A stretch of DNA of 64,000 nucleotides from Lysobacter arenosi (GTDB taxonomy: Bacteria; Pseudomonadota; Gammaproteobacteria; Xanthomonadales; Xanthomonadaceae): the NCBI RefSeq assembly GCF_016613475.2, contig NZ_CP071517.1:248001-312000 (forward strand), written 5' to 3'. The notes below the pieces were generated by a model. It saw only the letters and a program-made list of their open reading frames with translations, was not told the origin of the DNA and did not search any database. Shown one piece after another: positions 1-8,261 of this stretch. Within the stretch, counting starts at the first letter, position 1; each line of letters begins with the position of its first letter. A program made the position numbers and the translations under genes.

Positions 1-1151
1 TGGGCGTGTCCGAGCCGATCATCCAGCGCCAGGGCAGCGACCGTATCGTCGTCCAGCTGCCGGGCGTGCAGGACACCGCGCAGGCCAAGCGCATCCTCGG
101 CGCCACCGCCACGCTCGAGTACCGCGGCGTGGTCGAGGGCAATCCGTATGACGCCGTCTCCACCGGCACCGTGCCGGCCGGCGCGCGCGTGTACTACCGC
201 CGCGAGCTCGGCCCGGACGGCAAGCCGATGCCGGTGCTGCTCAACAAGCGCGTGATCGCCTCGGGCGACCAGCTGGTCGGCGCGACCTCGATGATGGACC
301 CGCAGACCGGCACCCCGGCGGTCTCGGTGCGCCTGAACGGCGTCGGCGGCCAGCGCATGTTCGACTACACCACCGAGCACGTCGGCAAGCCGATGGCCGT
401 GGTCTACATCGAGCGCATCCCCGAGGTGCGCATGGTCGACGGCAAGGAAGTGCGCACGACCAAGATCAATGAAGAAGTGATCTCGGTGGCCAACATCAAC
501 GGCGTGTTCGGCAAGGAGTTCCAGACCACCGGCCTGGACAGCTCCAAGGAAGCCGCCGACCTGGCCCTGCTGCTGCGTTCGGGTTCGCTGGCTGCGCCGA
601 TGGACTTCATCGAAGAGCGCATCGTCGGCCCGAGCCTGGGCCGCGAGAACATCGAGCGCGGCCTGACCGCGGTCATGTACTCGTTCGCCTTCGCCCTGGT
701 CTTCTTCCTGTTCTACTACCGCGTGTTCGGCATCATCACCTGCCTGGCGCTGCTGCTGAACATGCTGATGCTGATCGCGGTGATGTCGCTCTTCAACGCC
801 ACGCTGACCCTGCCTGGCCTGGCCGGTATCGCGTTGACGGTGGGCATGTCGGTCGACGCCAACGTGCTGATCAACGAGCGCATACGCGAGGAGCTCAGGT
901 TGGGGCTGCCTCCGCAGACCGCCATCGCCGAAGGCTACGAGCGCGCATCGGGCACCATCGCCGACGCCAACCTCACCGCCATCCTCGCCGGTGTCGCCCT
1001 GTTCGCGTTCGGCACCGGTCCGGTCAAGGGCTTCGCCGTGTCGTTGATCGTGGGTATCGCGACCTCGATGTACACCGCGGTGGGCGTCTCGCGAGCCATT
1101 GCCACCCTGATCTACGGCGGTCGCCGCAAGATCAAGACGATCTGGATCTGA
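1..1151 (+). CDS. secD: Protein translocase subunit SecD, C-terminal part (cut by window edge)
   Basis: SecD and SecF form the proton-driven accessory motor of the Sec translocon in the inner membrane and pull exported proteins into the periplasm. The frame is already open at base 3 and stops with TGA at 1149-1151, so the N-terminal part lies before the window. About 380 residues remain, against roughly 620 in the family. Seen here are the end of the periplasmic region and then the hydrophobic C-terminal bundle (from about residue 225 of this fragment) with the conserved GMSVDANVLINER segment, whose Asp is a proton-pathway residue in this family. secF starts 17 bases downstream, so the two are one operon. 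Confidence 0.97.
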   Translation, partial: GVSEPIIQRQGSDRIVVQLPGVQDTAQAKRILGATATLEYRGVVEGNPYDAVSTGTVPAGARVYYRRELGPDGKPMPVLLNKRVIASGDQLVGATSMMDPQTGTPAVSVRLNGVGGQRMFDYTTEHVGKPMAVVYIERIPEVRMVDGKEVRTTKINEEVISVANINGVFGKEFQTTGLDSSKEAADLALLLRSGSLAAPMDFIEERIVGPSLGRENIERGLTAVMYSFAFALVFFLFYYRVFGIITCLALLLNMLMLIAVMSLFNATLTLPGLAGIALTVGMSVDANVLINERIREELRLGLPPQTAIAEGYERASGTIADANLTAILAGVALFAFGTGPVKGFAVSLIVGIATSMYTAVGVSRAIATLIYGGRRKIKTIWI

Positions 1152-1167
1152 CGGGAAGATCACGCAA

Positions 1168-2130
1168 ATGAAACCGTTCAACGTCTTCCCTTACGACAGC
1201 AACATCAACTTCATCCGCCTGCGCTGGTTGTCGCTGGGCATTGCCCTGGCGATGCTGCTGGTCGCCGTCGGCGGCATGTTCGTCAAGGGCTTCAACTTCG
1301 CCCTCGACTTCACCGGCGGCGCCGTCACCGAGATGCGCTTCGAGAAGCCCGTCGACGTCGATGACGTCCGCGAGCGCCTCGACCGTGCCGGCTACGAAGG
1401 TGCCCAGGTGCAGTCCTTCGGCAGCGGCAACGATCTGCTGATCCGCCTGCAGCCCAAGCAGGCCGCGGCCGGTGCCGAGGACAAGGGCAACACGACCGCC
1501 AGCGACGTGCAGAACGCGCTGGCCTTCGAGGGCAACCCCGGCAAGGTGCTGCGCAGCGAGGTGGTCGGTCCGCAGGTCGGCAAGGACCTGGCGATCAACG
1601 GTCTGTGGGCGCTGATCTTCGTGGTCGTCGGCTTCCTGATCTACATCTCGTTCCGCTTCGAGAAGAAGTTCGCGATCGCGGCCGTGCTGACCACGCTGCA
1701 CGACGTGGTGGTCGTGACCGGCTGGTTCGCGCTCAGTGGCCACGAGTTCGACCTGACGGTGCTCGCCGGCGTGCTGTCGGTGATGGGCTTCTCTATCAAC
1801 GACACGATCGTGGTGTTCGACCGCGTCCGCGAGAACTTCCGTTCGATGCGCGCTTCGCCGGAGGAGATCCTCAACAAGTCGATCAACCAGACGCTGTCGC
1901 GTACGGTGATCACGTCGTTCGTGGCGTTCCTGACGGTGTTTGCGCTGTACCTGTACGGTGGCGGTTCGCTGGAAGGCATGGCCGAGTCGCAGATGATCGG
2001 CATCATCATCGGCACGCTGTCGTCGATCTTCGTGGCGTGCCCGCTGCTGACCATCGGCTTCCTGAAGGTCACCAAGCAGGACCTGATGCCGAAGGCCAAG
2101 GACGAGGCGGCACTGGCTCGTCGCCCGTAA
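1168..2130 (+). CDS. secF: Protein translocase subunit SecF
   Basis: Partner of SecD in the inner-membrane SecDF complex. It has 320 residues, normal for SecF. The N-terminus (MKPFNVFPYDSNINFIRLRW) leads into a first membrane segment at about 24-42. The LDFTGG motif follows near residue 50, then a periplasmic domain to about 140. A C-terminal bundle of five membrane segments carries VMGFSINDTIVVFDRVREN, the SecF counterpart of the SecD proton motif. The gene ends in front of a strong terminator at 2152-2180, which closes the secDF operon. Confidence 0.97.
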   Translation: MKPFNVFPYDSNINFIRLRWLSLGIALAMLLVAVGGMFVKGFNFALDFTGGAVTEMRFEKPVDVDDVRERLDRAGYEGAQVQSFGSGNDLLIRLQPKQAAAGAEDKGNTTASDVQNALAFEGNPGKVLRSEVVGPQVGKDLAINGLWALIFVVVGFLIYISFRFEKKFAIAAVLTTLHDVVVVTGWFALSGHEFDLTVLAGVLSVMGFSINDTIVVFDRVRENFRSMRASPEEILNKSINQTLSRTVITSFVAFLTVFALYLYGGGSLEGMAESQMIGIIIGTLSSIFVACPLLTIGFLKVTKQDLMPKAKDEAALARRP

Positions 2131-2151
2131 CGGCTGCTGTTGGTTTGACGG

Positions 2152-2180
2152 AAAAGGCCGCGCATTGCGCGGCCTTTTTC
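2152..2180 (+). terminator. Rho-independent terminator of secDF
   Basis: A perfect stem AAAAGGCCGCGC / GCGCGGCCTTTT with loop ATT, ending in a run of five T. It starts 21 bases after the secF stop codon. Confidence 0.92.
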
Positions 2181-2190
2181 TTTGCCCGTC

Positions 2191-2210
2191 ATCCCGGCGA
2201 ATGCCGGGAT
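2191..2210. repeat. REP-like palindrome, ATCCCGGC-GAAT-GCCGGGAT type
   Basis: An 8-bp perfect stem with loop GAAT inside a longer conserved unit (CCCGTC before it, CCATCTTGACGT after it). It is one of six related hairpins in the window (2191, 2403, 13279, 13331, 25968, 41424), all in intergenic DNA just beyond gene ends. This one sits right after the secF terminator. Confidence 0.85.
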
Positions 2211-2239
2211 CCATCTTGACGTGGACTTCTGGGCTTGCC

Positions 2240-2392
2240 GTCTGCGGAGCGGCGTCGTCCACCGCGCCGGGGATTGCTCCGCCCCCTAGTCAGACATCCT
2301 GTCTGATGCGGGGCGCGGGACATCCATGTCCCGCTGCGGATCAATCCCCGGCGCGCTGAACGACGCTTCGGCATTTCATTACCCGGTCTTCG
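2240..2392 (+). repeat. Branched (three-way junction) repeat, copy 1
   Basis: About 153 bp that can fold into a cloverleaf. The closing stem is 2264-2276 with 2342-2354 (13 bp, GCGCCGGGGATTG). Arm A is 2280-2285 with 2310-2315, topped by CAGACA-TCC-TGTCTG (2291-2305). Arm B is GCGGGACAT-CC-ATGTCCCGC (2315-2334). The reverse complement of 2455-2609 aligns along the whole length, from the shared GTCTGCGGAG edge to the shared GGTCTTCG edge, and the stems differ mainly by paired, compensating changes. No open frame of interest lies in it. It is non-coding; its function is not known to me. Confidence 0.8.
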
Positions 2393-2402
2393 TCTCCCGT
2401 CG

Positions 2403-2420
2403 TTCCCGCGAAGGCGGGAA
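2403..2420. repeat. REP-like palindrome, TTCCCGC-GAAG-GCGGGAA type
   Basis: A 7-bp perfect stem with loop GAAG, followed by CCCATGGACGTTG. The same extended unit recurs at 25968-25985. It lies in the 62-bp spacer between the two inverted cloverleaf repeats, so the three elements form one composite block. Confidence 0.82.
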
Positions 2421-2454
2421 CCCATGGACGTTGCCCTTGACCTTCAGCGCTTAT

Positions 2455-2609
2455 CGAAGACCAGGAAACGACATGCCAGAGCGGTGTCCGCCGGCTTGGG
2501 GATTGCGCAGCAGTGGGCCATGGATGGCCCACGCCCCGCCTTCGGACAGGATGTCCGAACGAAGGGGCGGAGCAATCCCCAAGCCGGCGGACGCCGCCAC
2601 TCCGCAGAC
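2455..2609 (-). repeat. Branched (three-way junction) repeat, copy 2, inverted
   Basis: The inverted partner of 2240-2392. The closing stem is 2486-2506 with 2572-2592 (21 bp, perfect). Arm B is GTGGGCCAT-GG-ATGGCCCAC (2513-2532). Arm A is 2532-2537 with 2564-2569, topped by TTCGGACA-GGA-TGTCCGAA (2541-2559). Compared with copy 1, the two changes in each side of arm B and the A-to-G change in arm A are matched on the opposite strand, so pairing is kept. Copies 1 and 2 face each other around a REP hairpin and are bracketed by the secF and suhB terminators. Confidence 0.8.
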
Positions 2610-2622
2610 GCAGACTCGAAAC

Positions 2623-2650
2623 AAAAAAAGCCGCGCAAAGCGCGGCTTTC
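2623..2650 (-). terminator. Rho-independent terminator of suhB
   Basis: Stem AAAGCCGCGC / GCGCGGCTTT with an AA core loop. Read on the minus strand it lies 23 bases after the suhB stop and runs into a T tract (seven A on the plus strand, 2623-2629). Confidence 0.9.
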
Positions 2651-2672
2651 CTTTACGTCAGAGCAGGGCGCC

Positions 2673-3491
2673 TCAGTCGAACGCCGACGCATACCCCGTG
2701 TTGACGATCTTGCTCTGCAGCGCGTCGCAGATCTTCAGGTTGCCGGCGACCAGCTGGCGCGGCATCTGGCCGCGGGTGTCCATCGGCCCGGTGCTGCGGC
2801 CGCGGAAGTCGACGACCTTGCCGCCTGCCTCGCGCACCAGGAGCGCGCCGGCGGCGATGTCCCACGGCTTCACGCCGGCCTCGAAGTACGCGTCGGCGCG
2901 ACCGCAGGCCACGTAGGCCAGGTCGAGCGCGGCCGAACCGGTGCGGCGGATGTCCTCGGCCTCGGTCAGCAGCGTGTCGATGCACTTGAGGTGGGCGCTG
3001 GTGCGGGCGCGCTCGCGCGGCGGGAAACCGGTGATCAGCATTGCGCCGTTGAGGTCCTTGCGGTCGGCGACGCGGATCTTGCGATCGTTGAGCGTAGCGC
3101 CACTGCCGCGGCTGGTGGTGAACAGCTCGTTGCGCAGCGGATCGAAGATCACGCCATGGACCGGCTCGCCGTTCTCGACCAGGGCGATCGACACGCAGAA
3201 ATGCGGGATGCCGTGCAGGTAGTTGCTGGTGCCGTCGAGCGGGTCGATGACCCAGGTGAAACGGCTGTTGCCGATCGGACCACTTTCTTCGCCGAGGATG
3301 GCGTAGTCGGGGGTCGCGCGGCGGAATTCCTTGATGATCTCTTTCTCGGCCAGGCTGTCGACTTCACTGGCATAGTCCATCCGGTCCTTCTCGACCACGT
3401 TGAGCGCATCGAGCTTGTTCATGTGCCGCAGCAGCACGTTGCCGGCGGCGCGGGCGGCCTTGACCATGAGGGTGACGGCGGGTTTCTGCAT
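2673..3491 (-). CDS. suhB: Inositol-1-monophosphatase family protein SuhB
   Basis: A 272-residue magnesium-dependent phosphatase of the inositol monophosphatase family. In enterobacteria SuhB also binds the NusA/NusB antitermination complex for rRNA synthesis. Metal-site motifs are intact: LGEESG at 66-71, [12 protein letters not shown] at 80-91, and KPWDIAAG near 208. The ATG at 3491 was chosen because the MQKPAV start matches the family and the upstream in-frame codons are only a proline-rich run. It is divergent from trmJ, with about 117 bp between the starts, a pairing often seen in gammaproteobacteria. It ends before its own terminator and converges on secF. Confidence 0.95.
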   Translation of the reverse strand: MQKPAVTLMVKAARAAGNVLLRHMNKLDALNVVEKDRMDYASEVDSLAEKEIIKEFRRATPDYAILGEESGPIGNSRFTWVIDPLDGTSNYLHGIPHFCVSIALVENGEPVHGVIFDPLRNELFTTSRGSGATLNDRKIRVADRKDLNGAMLITGFPPRERARTSAHLKCIDTLLTEAEDIRRTGSAALDLAYVACGRADAYFEAGVKPWDIAAGALLVREAGGKVVDFRGRSTGPMDTRGQMPRQLVAGNLKICDALQSKIVNTGYASAFD

Positions 3492-3608
3492 GGCAAGCGG
3501 CCTCGTAGGGGGAGGTGGGGGACGGACTGGCGGCGGCAAAGAGCGGACCGGCTCGGGGCCGGGGCGCGGAGTTTACCATTGCAGGCCGTGACTTCCGAAG
3601 CGAAAACC

Positions 3609-4406
3609 GTGTCCGACCCTGTCCCCTCACCGTCCAACCACGTTCCCGGCCCGGCCGACCGCCTGCGCATCGTGCTCGTCGGCACCCAGCACCCCGGCAA
3701 CATCGGCTCGGCGGCGCGGGCGATGAAGACCATGGGGCTGTCGCGACTGGTGCTGGTGGCGCCGGAGAAGGCACCCAGCGTCGAGTCCTACGCCCTGGCC
3801 GCCGGCGCCGACGACGTCCTGGCCGGCGCCAGCACCTGCGCGACCCTGGCCGAGGCCGTGGCCGATTGCCGGCTGGTGCTGGGCTGCACGGCGCGCAGCC
3901 GGCGCGTCGCGCTGGAAGAGCTGCTGCCGCGTGATGCCGCCGCCCGCGCGGTCGGCGAGGCGGCTGCGGGCGCCGAGGTCGCGCTGGTCTTCGGCCGCGA
4001 GCGCACCGGCCTGAGCAACGACGAACTGCAGCTGTGCCACGCCTCGGTCCATATCCCGGCCAATCCGGACTACAGCTCGCTCAACCTGGCCGCCGCCGTG
4101 CAGGTGCTCAGCTACGAGCTGCGCCTGGCCGTGCTGGCCGCCGCCGCCCCGGTCGGCAGCGACGGCGAAGGCCCGGAACGGCGCGAACCACCGGCATCGC
4201 ATGCCGAAATGGAAGGCTTCTTCGCCCAGCTCGGCGACACCCTCGACGCGATCGACTTCCACAAGGGCCGGGCCCCGGAGTCGGCCATGCGCAAGCTGCG
4301 CCGGCTGTACCTGCGGGCCGCGCTGGACTCGCGCGAGGTGCGGATCCTGCGCGGGATCCTGGCCGACGCCCAGCGCATGGCGTCCATCGCCCGAAAAGGG
4401 GATTGA
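3609..4406 (+). CDS. trmJ: tRNA (cytidine/uridine-2'-O-)-methyltransferase TrmJ
   Basis: A SPOUT-class methyltransferase that 2'-O-methylates position 32 of several tRNAs using S-adenosylmethionine. Seen: RIVLVGTQHPGNIGSAARAMK near the N-terminus (substrate and motif 1), ALVFGRERTGLSNDEL (motif 2), and IPANPDYSSLNLAAAVQVL (motif 3, the knotted SAM site). The start is unclear. GTG at 3609 gives 265 residues; GTG at 3588 in the same frame would add seven, and neither has a strong ribosome site. Codons further upstream run through the suhB gene and the repeats and are not coding. It is divergent from suhB. Confidence 0.93.
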   Translation: MSDPVPSPSNHVPGPADRLRIVLVGTQHPGNIGSAARAMKTMGLSRLVLVAPEKAPSVESYALAAGADDVLAGASTCATLAEAVADCRLVLGCTARSRRVALEELLPRDAAARAVGEAAAGAEVALVFGRERTGLSNDELQLCHASVHIPANPDYSSLNLAAAVQVLSYELRLAVLAAAAPVGSDGEGPERREPPASHAEMEGFFAQLGDTLDAIDFHKGRAPESAMRKLRRLYLRAALDSREVRILRGILADAQRMASIARKGD

Positions 4407-4526
4407 CCGCAAGGGGGGGCGACCACCAGCCGGGCCCGGATCCGGACCAGACGCGTGAACTGCGGTCCGGCCGGGGGTTTGCAGTATCGGCCCGCCGGCG
4501 TTTCGTATTAGGCTGGCCCCGGCACT

Positions 4527-5474
4527 TTGACGGGTTGTCCGTACTTGATCGCTAGCCTGAGTCGTATTGCCCTGTTGTCCGTACTCGCGCTGGCATCGGC
4601 GGCCGTGTCGTTTTCGACAATGGCCGGCAATGACTCCGGCGTGCTGGTGCTCGGGCGTATCAGCGATGACCCCAAGACCCACTACGAGCAGCTCAAGCCG
4701 CTGCTCGACTACGTGGTCCCGCGCATGGCCGATGTCGGCATCCGCGAGGGCCGCATCCTGATGGCCAAGGACACGCAGCAGATGGCCAGCTATCTGCGCC
4801 GCGGCCGGGTCGACTGGGTCACCGAAACCACCGGCACCGCGATGCTGCTGCGCCAGCGCGCCACAGCCAAACCGCTGCTGCTGACCGAGCGCGACGGCAC
4901 CAGCCACTACCACAGCCTGTTCTTTGCCCGTCGCGACAGCGGCCTGCGCTCGATCGCCGACCTGCGCGGCCACAGCGTCGCCTTCCAGCGGCCGACTTCG
5001 ACCAGCGCCTACTTCGTGCCTGCAATCGAACTGCTCGATCGCGGGCTGTCGCTGGAGATCCTGCTGTCGCCGGATGACCGCATCGAGAGCGGCGCGGTCG
5101 GCTACATGTTCGCCTGGTCCGAACTCAACATCTCGACCTAGGTGCACAAGGGCCTGGCCGATGTCGGCGTGATGAGCAACCTCGACTGGGGCAATCCGCG
5201 GCGGATGCCGCCGGCGTTCCGCAACGACCTGGTCGTGATCGGCGAGAGCGAGGAATACCCGCGCGCCATAGAAATGGTGCGCGGCGACCTCGACCCGCGC
5301 GTCGAGGCGCGCCTGCGCGAAGTCCTCATCGACGCCGCCGGCGACCCCGAAGCCGGCGACGCCCTGCTGCGGTTCTTCGGCACTACGCGGTTCATGCCGA
5401 TCGATCCCGAGTCCAAGCGTGCGCTGGACCACATCGCCAATGGCGTGACGCGGGTCCGGGCGGAGGTCGAATGA
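4527..5474 (+). pseudogene. PhnD-like periplasmic binding protein, split by an in-frame TAG
   Basis: Read through, this is one 315-codon frame for a phosphate/phosphite/phosphonate-type ABC substrate-binding protein. It has an N-terminal hydrophobic signal (residues about 8-30), then VLGRISDDPKTHYEQLKPLL, a central SLFFARRDSGLRSIADLRG and a C-terminal DVGVMSNLDWGNP. A single amber codon at 5139-5141 cuts it after residue 204, and the frame continues at once with GTG and 110 more codons of normal family sequence. TGG to TAG is a likely origin. The start is TTG (4527 or 4545). The last codons overlap the start of the GGDEF/EAL gene (ATGA at 5471), so the two were built as one operon, probably a ligand sensor with a c-di-GMP enzyme. 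A sequencing error, a recent pseudogene or amber read-through are all possible. Confidence 0.8.
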
Positions 5475-7603
5475 ACCTTCGCTTCGGCCTGCAAGCCAAG
5501 TTCATGCTGCTGATGGGCATCGCCTTGCTGGTGGTGCTGGCACTGGTCGCGTTGCTGTTCAACCGGCAAGAGCGCATGCGCATGGAAGTCGAGGGCGTCA
5601 GCCGCCAGACCATGCGCACGATGATGGGCGAAAGCTTGCGCCGGCAGGGTGAGGGTGCCGTCGCGCAGCTGGCAGCCACGCTGACCAATCCGATGTACTA
5701 CTCCGACCTCGATGCGATCGGTGTGCTCAGCCGGGCCACGCTGCGCAATCGCGACGTTCGCTACGTGGTCGTCTACGACGACGCCGGCCAGGTCCTGCAC
5801 GATGGCAGCGAGGCGATCGCCAATTACGGCAAGCGCATGGACGATGCGATGGCCGGCAAGGTCATCGCCTCCAGGGCGCTGCTGACGCAGTGCGACGAGA
5901 AGGTGATGGACGTGTCGGCGCCGATCATGATCGGCCAGCAGCGCATCGGCGGCGTTCGCATCGGCTACGACCTGAGCGCGATGCGGGGCTACCAGGACCA
6001 GGCCGTGGGCCAGTTGCGCGGCCGCCTCGACGCGCTCAGCCAGCGCTACGTGATCTGGATCGGCCTGCTCGGCGCGGGCATGCTCGCCTTCGGCGCGCTC
6101 TCGTTGTGGCTGATCCAGCGCCTGCTGGTACGACCGATCCGCGAGCTGGCCGAGTCGGCGCGCGCGATCGAGGCCGGTCGCTTCGACACCGCCACGCCGA
6201 TCGACAACCGCAACGACGAAGTCGGCGACCTGATGCTGGCCTTCGACCGGATGAGCCGCAGCCTGGCCCGTCACGATCGCGAGATCCGGCGCATGGCCTA
6301 CACCGACGCGCTGACCGGACTGGCCAATCGCCTGGCGTTCCGCGAATCGCTCGACCAGCGCCTGTTGCAGCTGCACGGCGCCGGCTGCCAGCTGGCGCTG
6401 CTGTTTGCCGACATCGACGACTTCAAGCGCGTCAACGACACCCTCGGCCACGATGCCGGCGACGACGTGCTGCTGCAGTGCGCGCGCCGCATCGAGCACA
6501 CTGTGCAGCGCATCGGCGGCGACCAGGCGATGCTGGCGCGCTTCGGTGGCGACGAATTCGTCATCCTGATCCAGGCCGACCACGACCCCAACGCCGACGT
6601 GCGCAAGATCGCCACGCACCTGGCCGAGACGCTGGTGACCGAGCTGGGTGAACCCATCCTGGTGCAGGACCGCCAGGTGTTCCTGGGTACCTCGATCGGC
6701 ATCACCCTGTTCCCGGAAGATGCCTCCGGCGCGACCTCGCTGATGAAGAACGGCGACATCGCGATGTACCAGGCCAAGGTCGCCGGCAAGAACTGCTTCC
6801 GCTTCTACAGTCGCGCGATGGACCAGGCGGTCGAGCGCCGCGTGCACCTTGAGCACGAGCTGCGCGGTGCCTGGGACCGCGGCGAACTGAGCCTTGCCTA
6901 CCAGCCGGTGTTCCGCCTGGTCGACGGCGCGATGATCGGTGCCGAGGCGCTGCTGCGCTGGAAACATCCGGAGCTGGGCGTGGTCGCGCCGTCGGTCTTC
7001 ATCGACGTGGCCGAGCAGAGCGGTCTCATTGAAGTGCTGGGCCCGCAGGTGCTGCGCCAGGCCTGCGCCGATGCCGTGCGCTGGCAGGAATCGCGCAAGG
7101 GCGAGGAGCCGCTGTTCCTGGCGGTGAACGTGTCACCGCGCCAGCTGCGCAACGGCGACCTGCCGGATGTCGTGGAGGCCTCGTTGCGCGAAACCGGATT
7201 GCCGGCCGACCTGCTGCACCTGGAACTGACCGAGACCGCGGTGATCGGCGATGAGCGCCACGCCAGCAGTCTTCTCTCGCAGTTGCGCGGCATGGGCGTG
7301 AAGGTGTGGCTGGACGACTTCGGCACCGGCTTCTCGGGGCTGAGCCACCTGCGCCGCGTACCGGTGGATGGCGTCAAGATCGACCGCAGCTTCGTCGCCG
7401 ACGTGCTGCGCGACCCCGACGACCTGGCGCTGACCACGGCCATCATCGCCATGGCGCATTCGCTGGGGATCCTGGTGGTCGCCGAGGGCGTCGAGAAGGA
7501 AGGGCAGTACGCGATCCTGCGCGAGCGCGGCTGCGATTTCGCCCAGGGCTACTGGCTGGGACATCCGGTGACGGCGGATGAGTTCATGGCTGTCGCTTGC
7601 TGA
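5471..7603 (+). CDS. HAMP-GGDEF-EAL cyclic-di-GMP enzyme, membrane bound
   Basis: A 710-residue protein that can make and/or break cyclic di-GMP. Order: membrane segment (about 10-32), a periplasmic sensor region (about 33-190), a second membrane segment (about 195-218), HAMP linker (to about 265), GGDEF domain with FADIDDFK and intact GGDEF at 359-363, and EAL domain with EALLRW at 492-497 and DDFGTGFSGL at 615-624. I see no RxxD inhibitory site at the usual spacing before GGDEF. Both catalytic signatures are complete, so activity of either kind is possible. The start overlaps the stop of the binding-protein frame by four bases (ATGA), which suggests that protein feeds ligand state to the periplasmic sensor. 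Confidence 0.93.
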   Translation: MNLRFGLQAKFMLLMGIALLVVLALVALLFNRQERMRMEVEGVSRQTMRTMMGESLRRQGEGAVAQLAATLTNPMYYSDLDAIGVLSRATLRNRDVRYVVVYDDAGQVLHDGSEAIANYGKRMDDAMAGKVIASRALLTQCDEKVMDVSAPIMIGQQRIGGVRIGYDLSAMRGYQDQAVGQLRGRLDALSQRYVIWIGLLGAGMLAFGALSLWLIQRLLVRPIRELAESARAIEAGRFDTATPIDNRNDEVGDLMLAFDRMSRSLARHDREIRRMAYTDALTGLANRLAFRESLDQRLLQLHGAGCQLALLFADIDDFKRVNDTLGHDAGDDVLLQCARRIEHTVQRIGGDQAMLARFGGDEFVILIQADHDPNADVRKIATHLAETLVTELGEPILVQDRQVFLGTSIGITLFPEDASGATSLMKNGDIAMYQAKVAGKNCFRFYSRAMDQAVERRVHLEHELRGAWDRGELSLAYQPVFRLVDGAMIGAEALLRWKHPELGVVAPSVFIDVAEQSGLIEVLGPQVLRQACADAVRWQESRKGEEPLFLAVNVSPRQLRNGDLPDVVEASLRETGLPADLLHLELTETAVIGDERHASSLLSQLRGMGVKVWLDDFGTGFSGLSHLRRVPVDGVKIDRSFVADVLRDPDDLALTTAIIAMAHSLGILVVAEGVEKEGQYAILRERGCDFAQGYWLGHPVTADEFMAVAC

Positions 7604-7625
7604 GTGACCGGCTACTGCTGCCTGG

Positions 7626-8261
7626 TCACATCAACATGTCAATCCAACGCGCCGCAGCCGCCGCCAGGCTCCCGGACAGAATCCCGAACACCGCGATCGC
7701 GATCACGCCGGCAACCCAGGCAATCGCCATCAGGTAGCCGTCGCGCTCGAGCAGCGCCAGCGCGAACACCACCAGCAATCCGCCGAACAGGAAGTTGGTG
7801 AACGGGATCGGCAGCGACAGCAGCAGGCCCAGCAGCACCAGCAGCAAACCGGTGAAGAAGTCGGCGAGGCGGTGATCGAGCATCCCGGTGGCGCGCGGTC
7901 GTACCAGCTTCTCCAGCCGCGTCAGCCATGGCGCCAGCAGGTCGCGGAAGCGCGCCATCGCGCTGCGGTGGGGACCGCGACGGGCCAGGAATGCCGGCAG
8001 CCACGGTTCGCGCATGCCGAACAACTGCTGCAGGCCGATCAGGATCACCAGTGGCCCGCTGATCGCTCCGCCCAGGCCCGGGATCGGGATGAAGGCAGGA
8101 ATCGTCGAGACGAACAGCAGCATGCCGAACGAACGGTCGCCCAAACCGTGCAGCACGTCGCTCATGCGCAACTGCTCGTTCGGGTCGCCTTCCGCGAAGC
8201 CGTCGAGCAGTGCGCGCGTACCGGCTTCGTGGGGCCGCTCTTGCCTAGCCCGCTGTGTCAT
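7626..8261 (-). CDS. ExoD family membrane protein
   Basis: A 211-residue inner-membrane protein of the ExoD family, named after a Rhizobium gene affecting exopolysaccharide; the biochemical role is unsettled. Family signature seen: GDRSFGMLLFVSTIPAFIPI followed by PGLGGAISGPLVILIGLQQL. Three or four further hydrophobic segments lie towards the C-terminus (about 130-200). Its ATG lies inside the end of the upstream CNNM/CorC gene (17-base overlap), so the two are probably translated together. Confidence 0.85.
   Translation of the reverse strand: MTQRARQERPHEAGTRALLDGFAEGDPNEQLRMSDVLHGLGDRSFGMLLFVSTIPAFIPIPGLGGAISGPLVILIGLQQLFGMREPWLPAFLARRGPHRSAMARFRDLLAPWLTRLEKLVRPRATGMLDHRLADFFTGLLLVLLGLLLSLPIPFTNFLFGGLLVVFALALLERDGYLMAIAWVAGVIAIAVFGILSGSLAAAAARWIDMLM

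Noticed and set aside
2424..3608. A long in-frame 5' extension of trmJ through the repeats and suhB
   Set aside because: It is antisense to suhB and runs through the cloverleaf repeat. TrmJ homologues start close to RIVLVGTQHPGN, so the start is taken at 3609.
5138..6967. A 609-codon minus-strand open frame over the GGDEF/EAL gene
   Set aside because: The sense strand has intact GGDEF and EAL motifs. The antisense product has no recognisable features.
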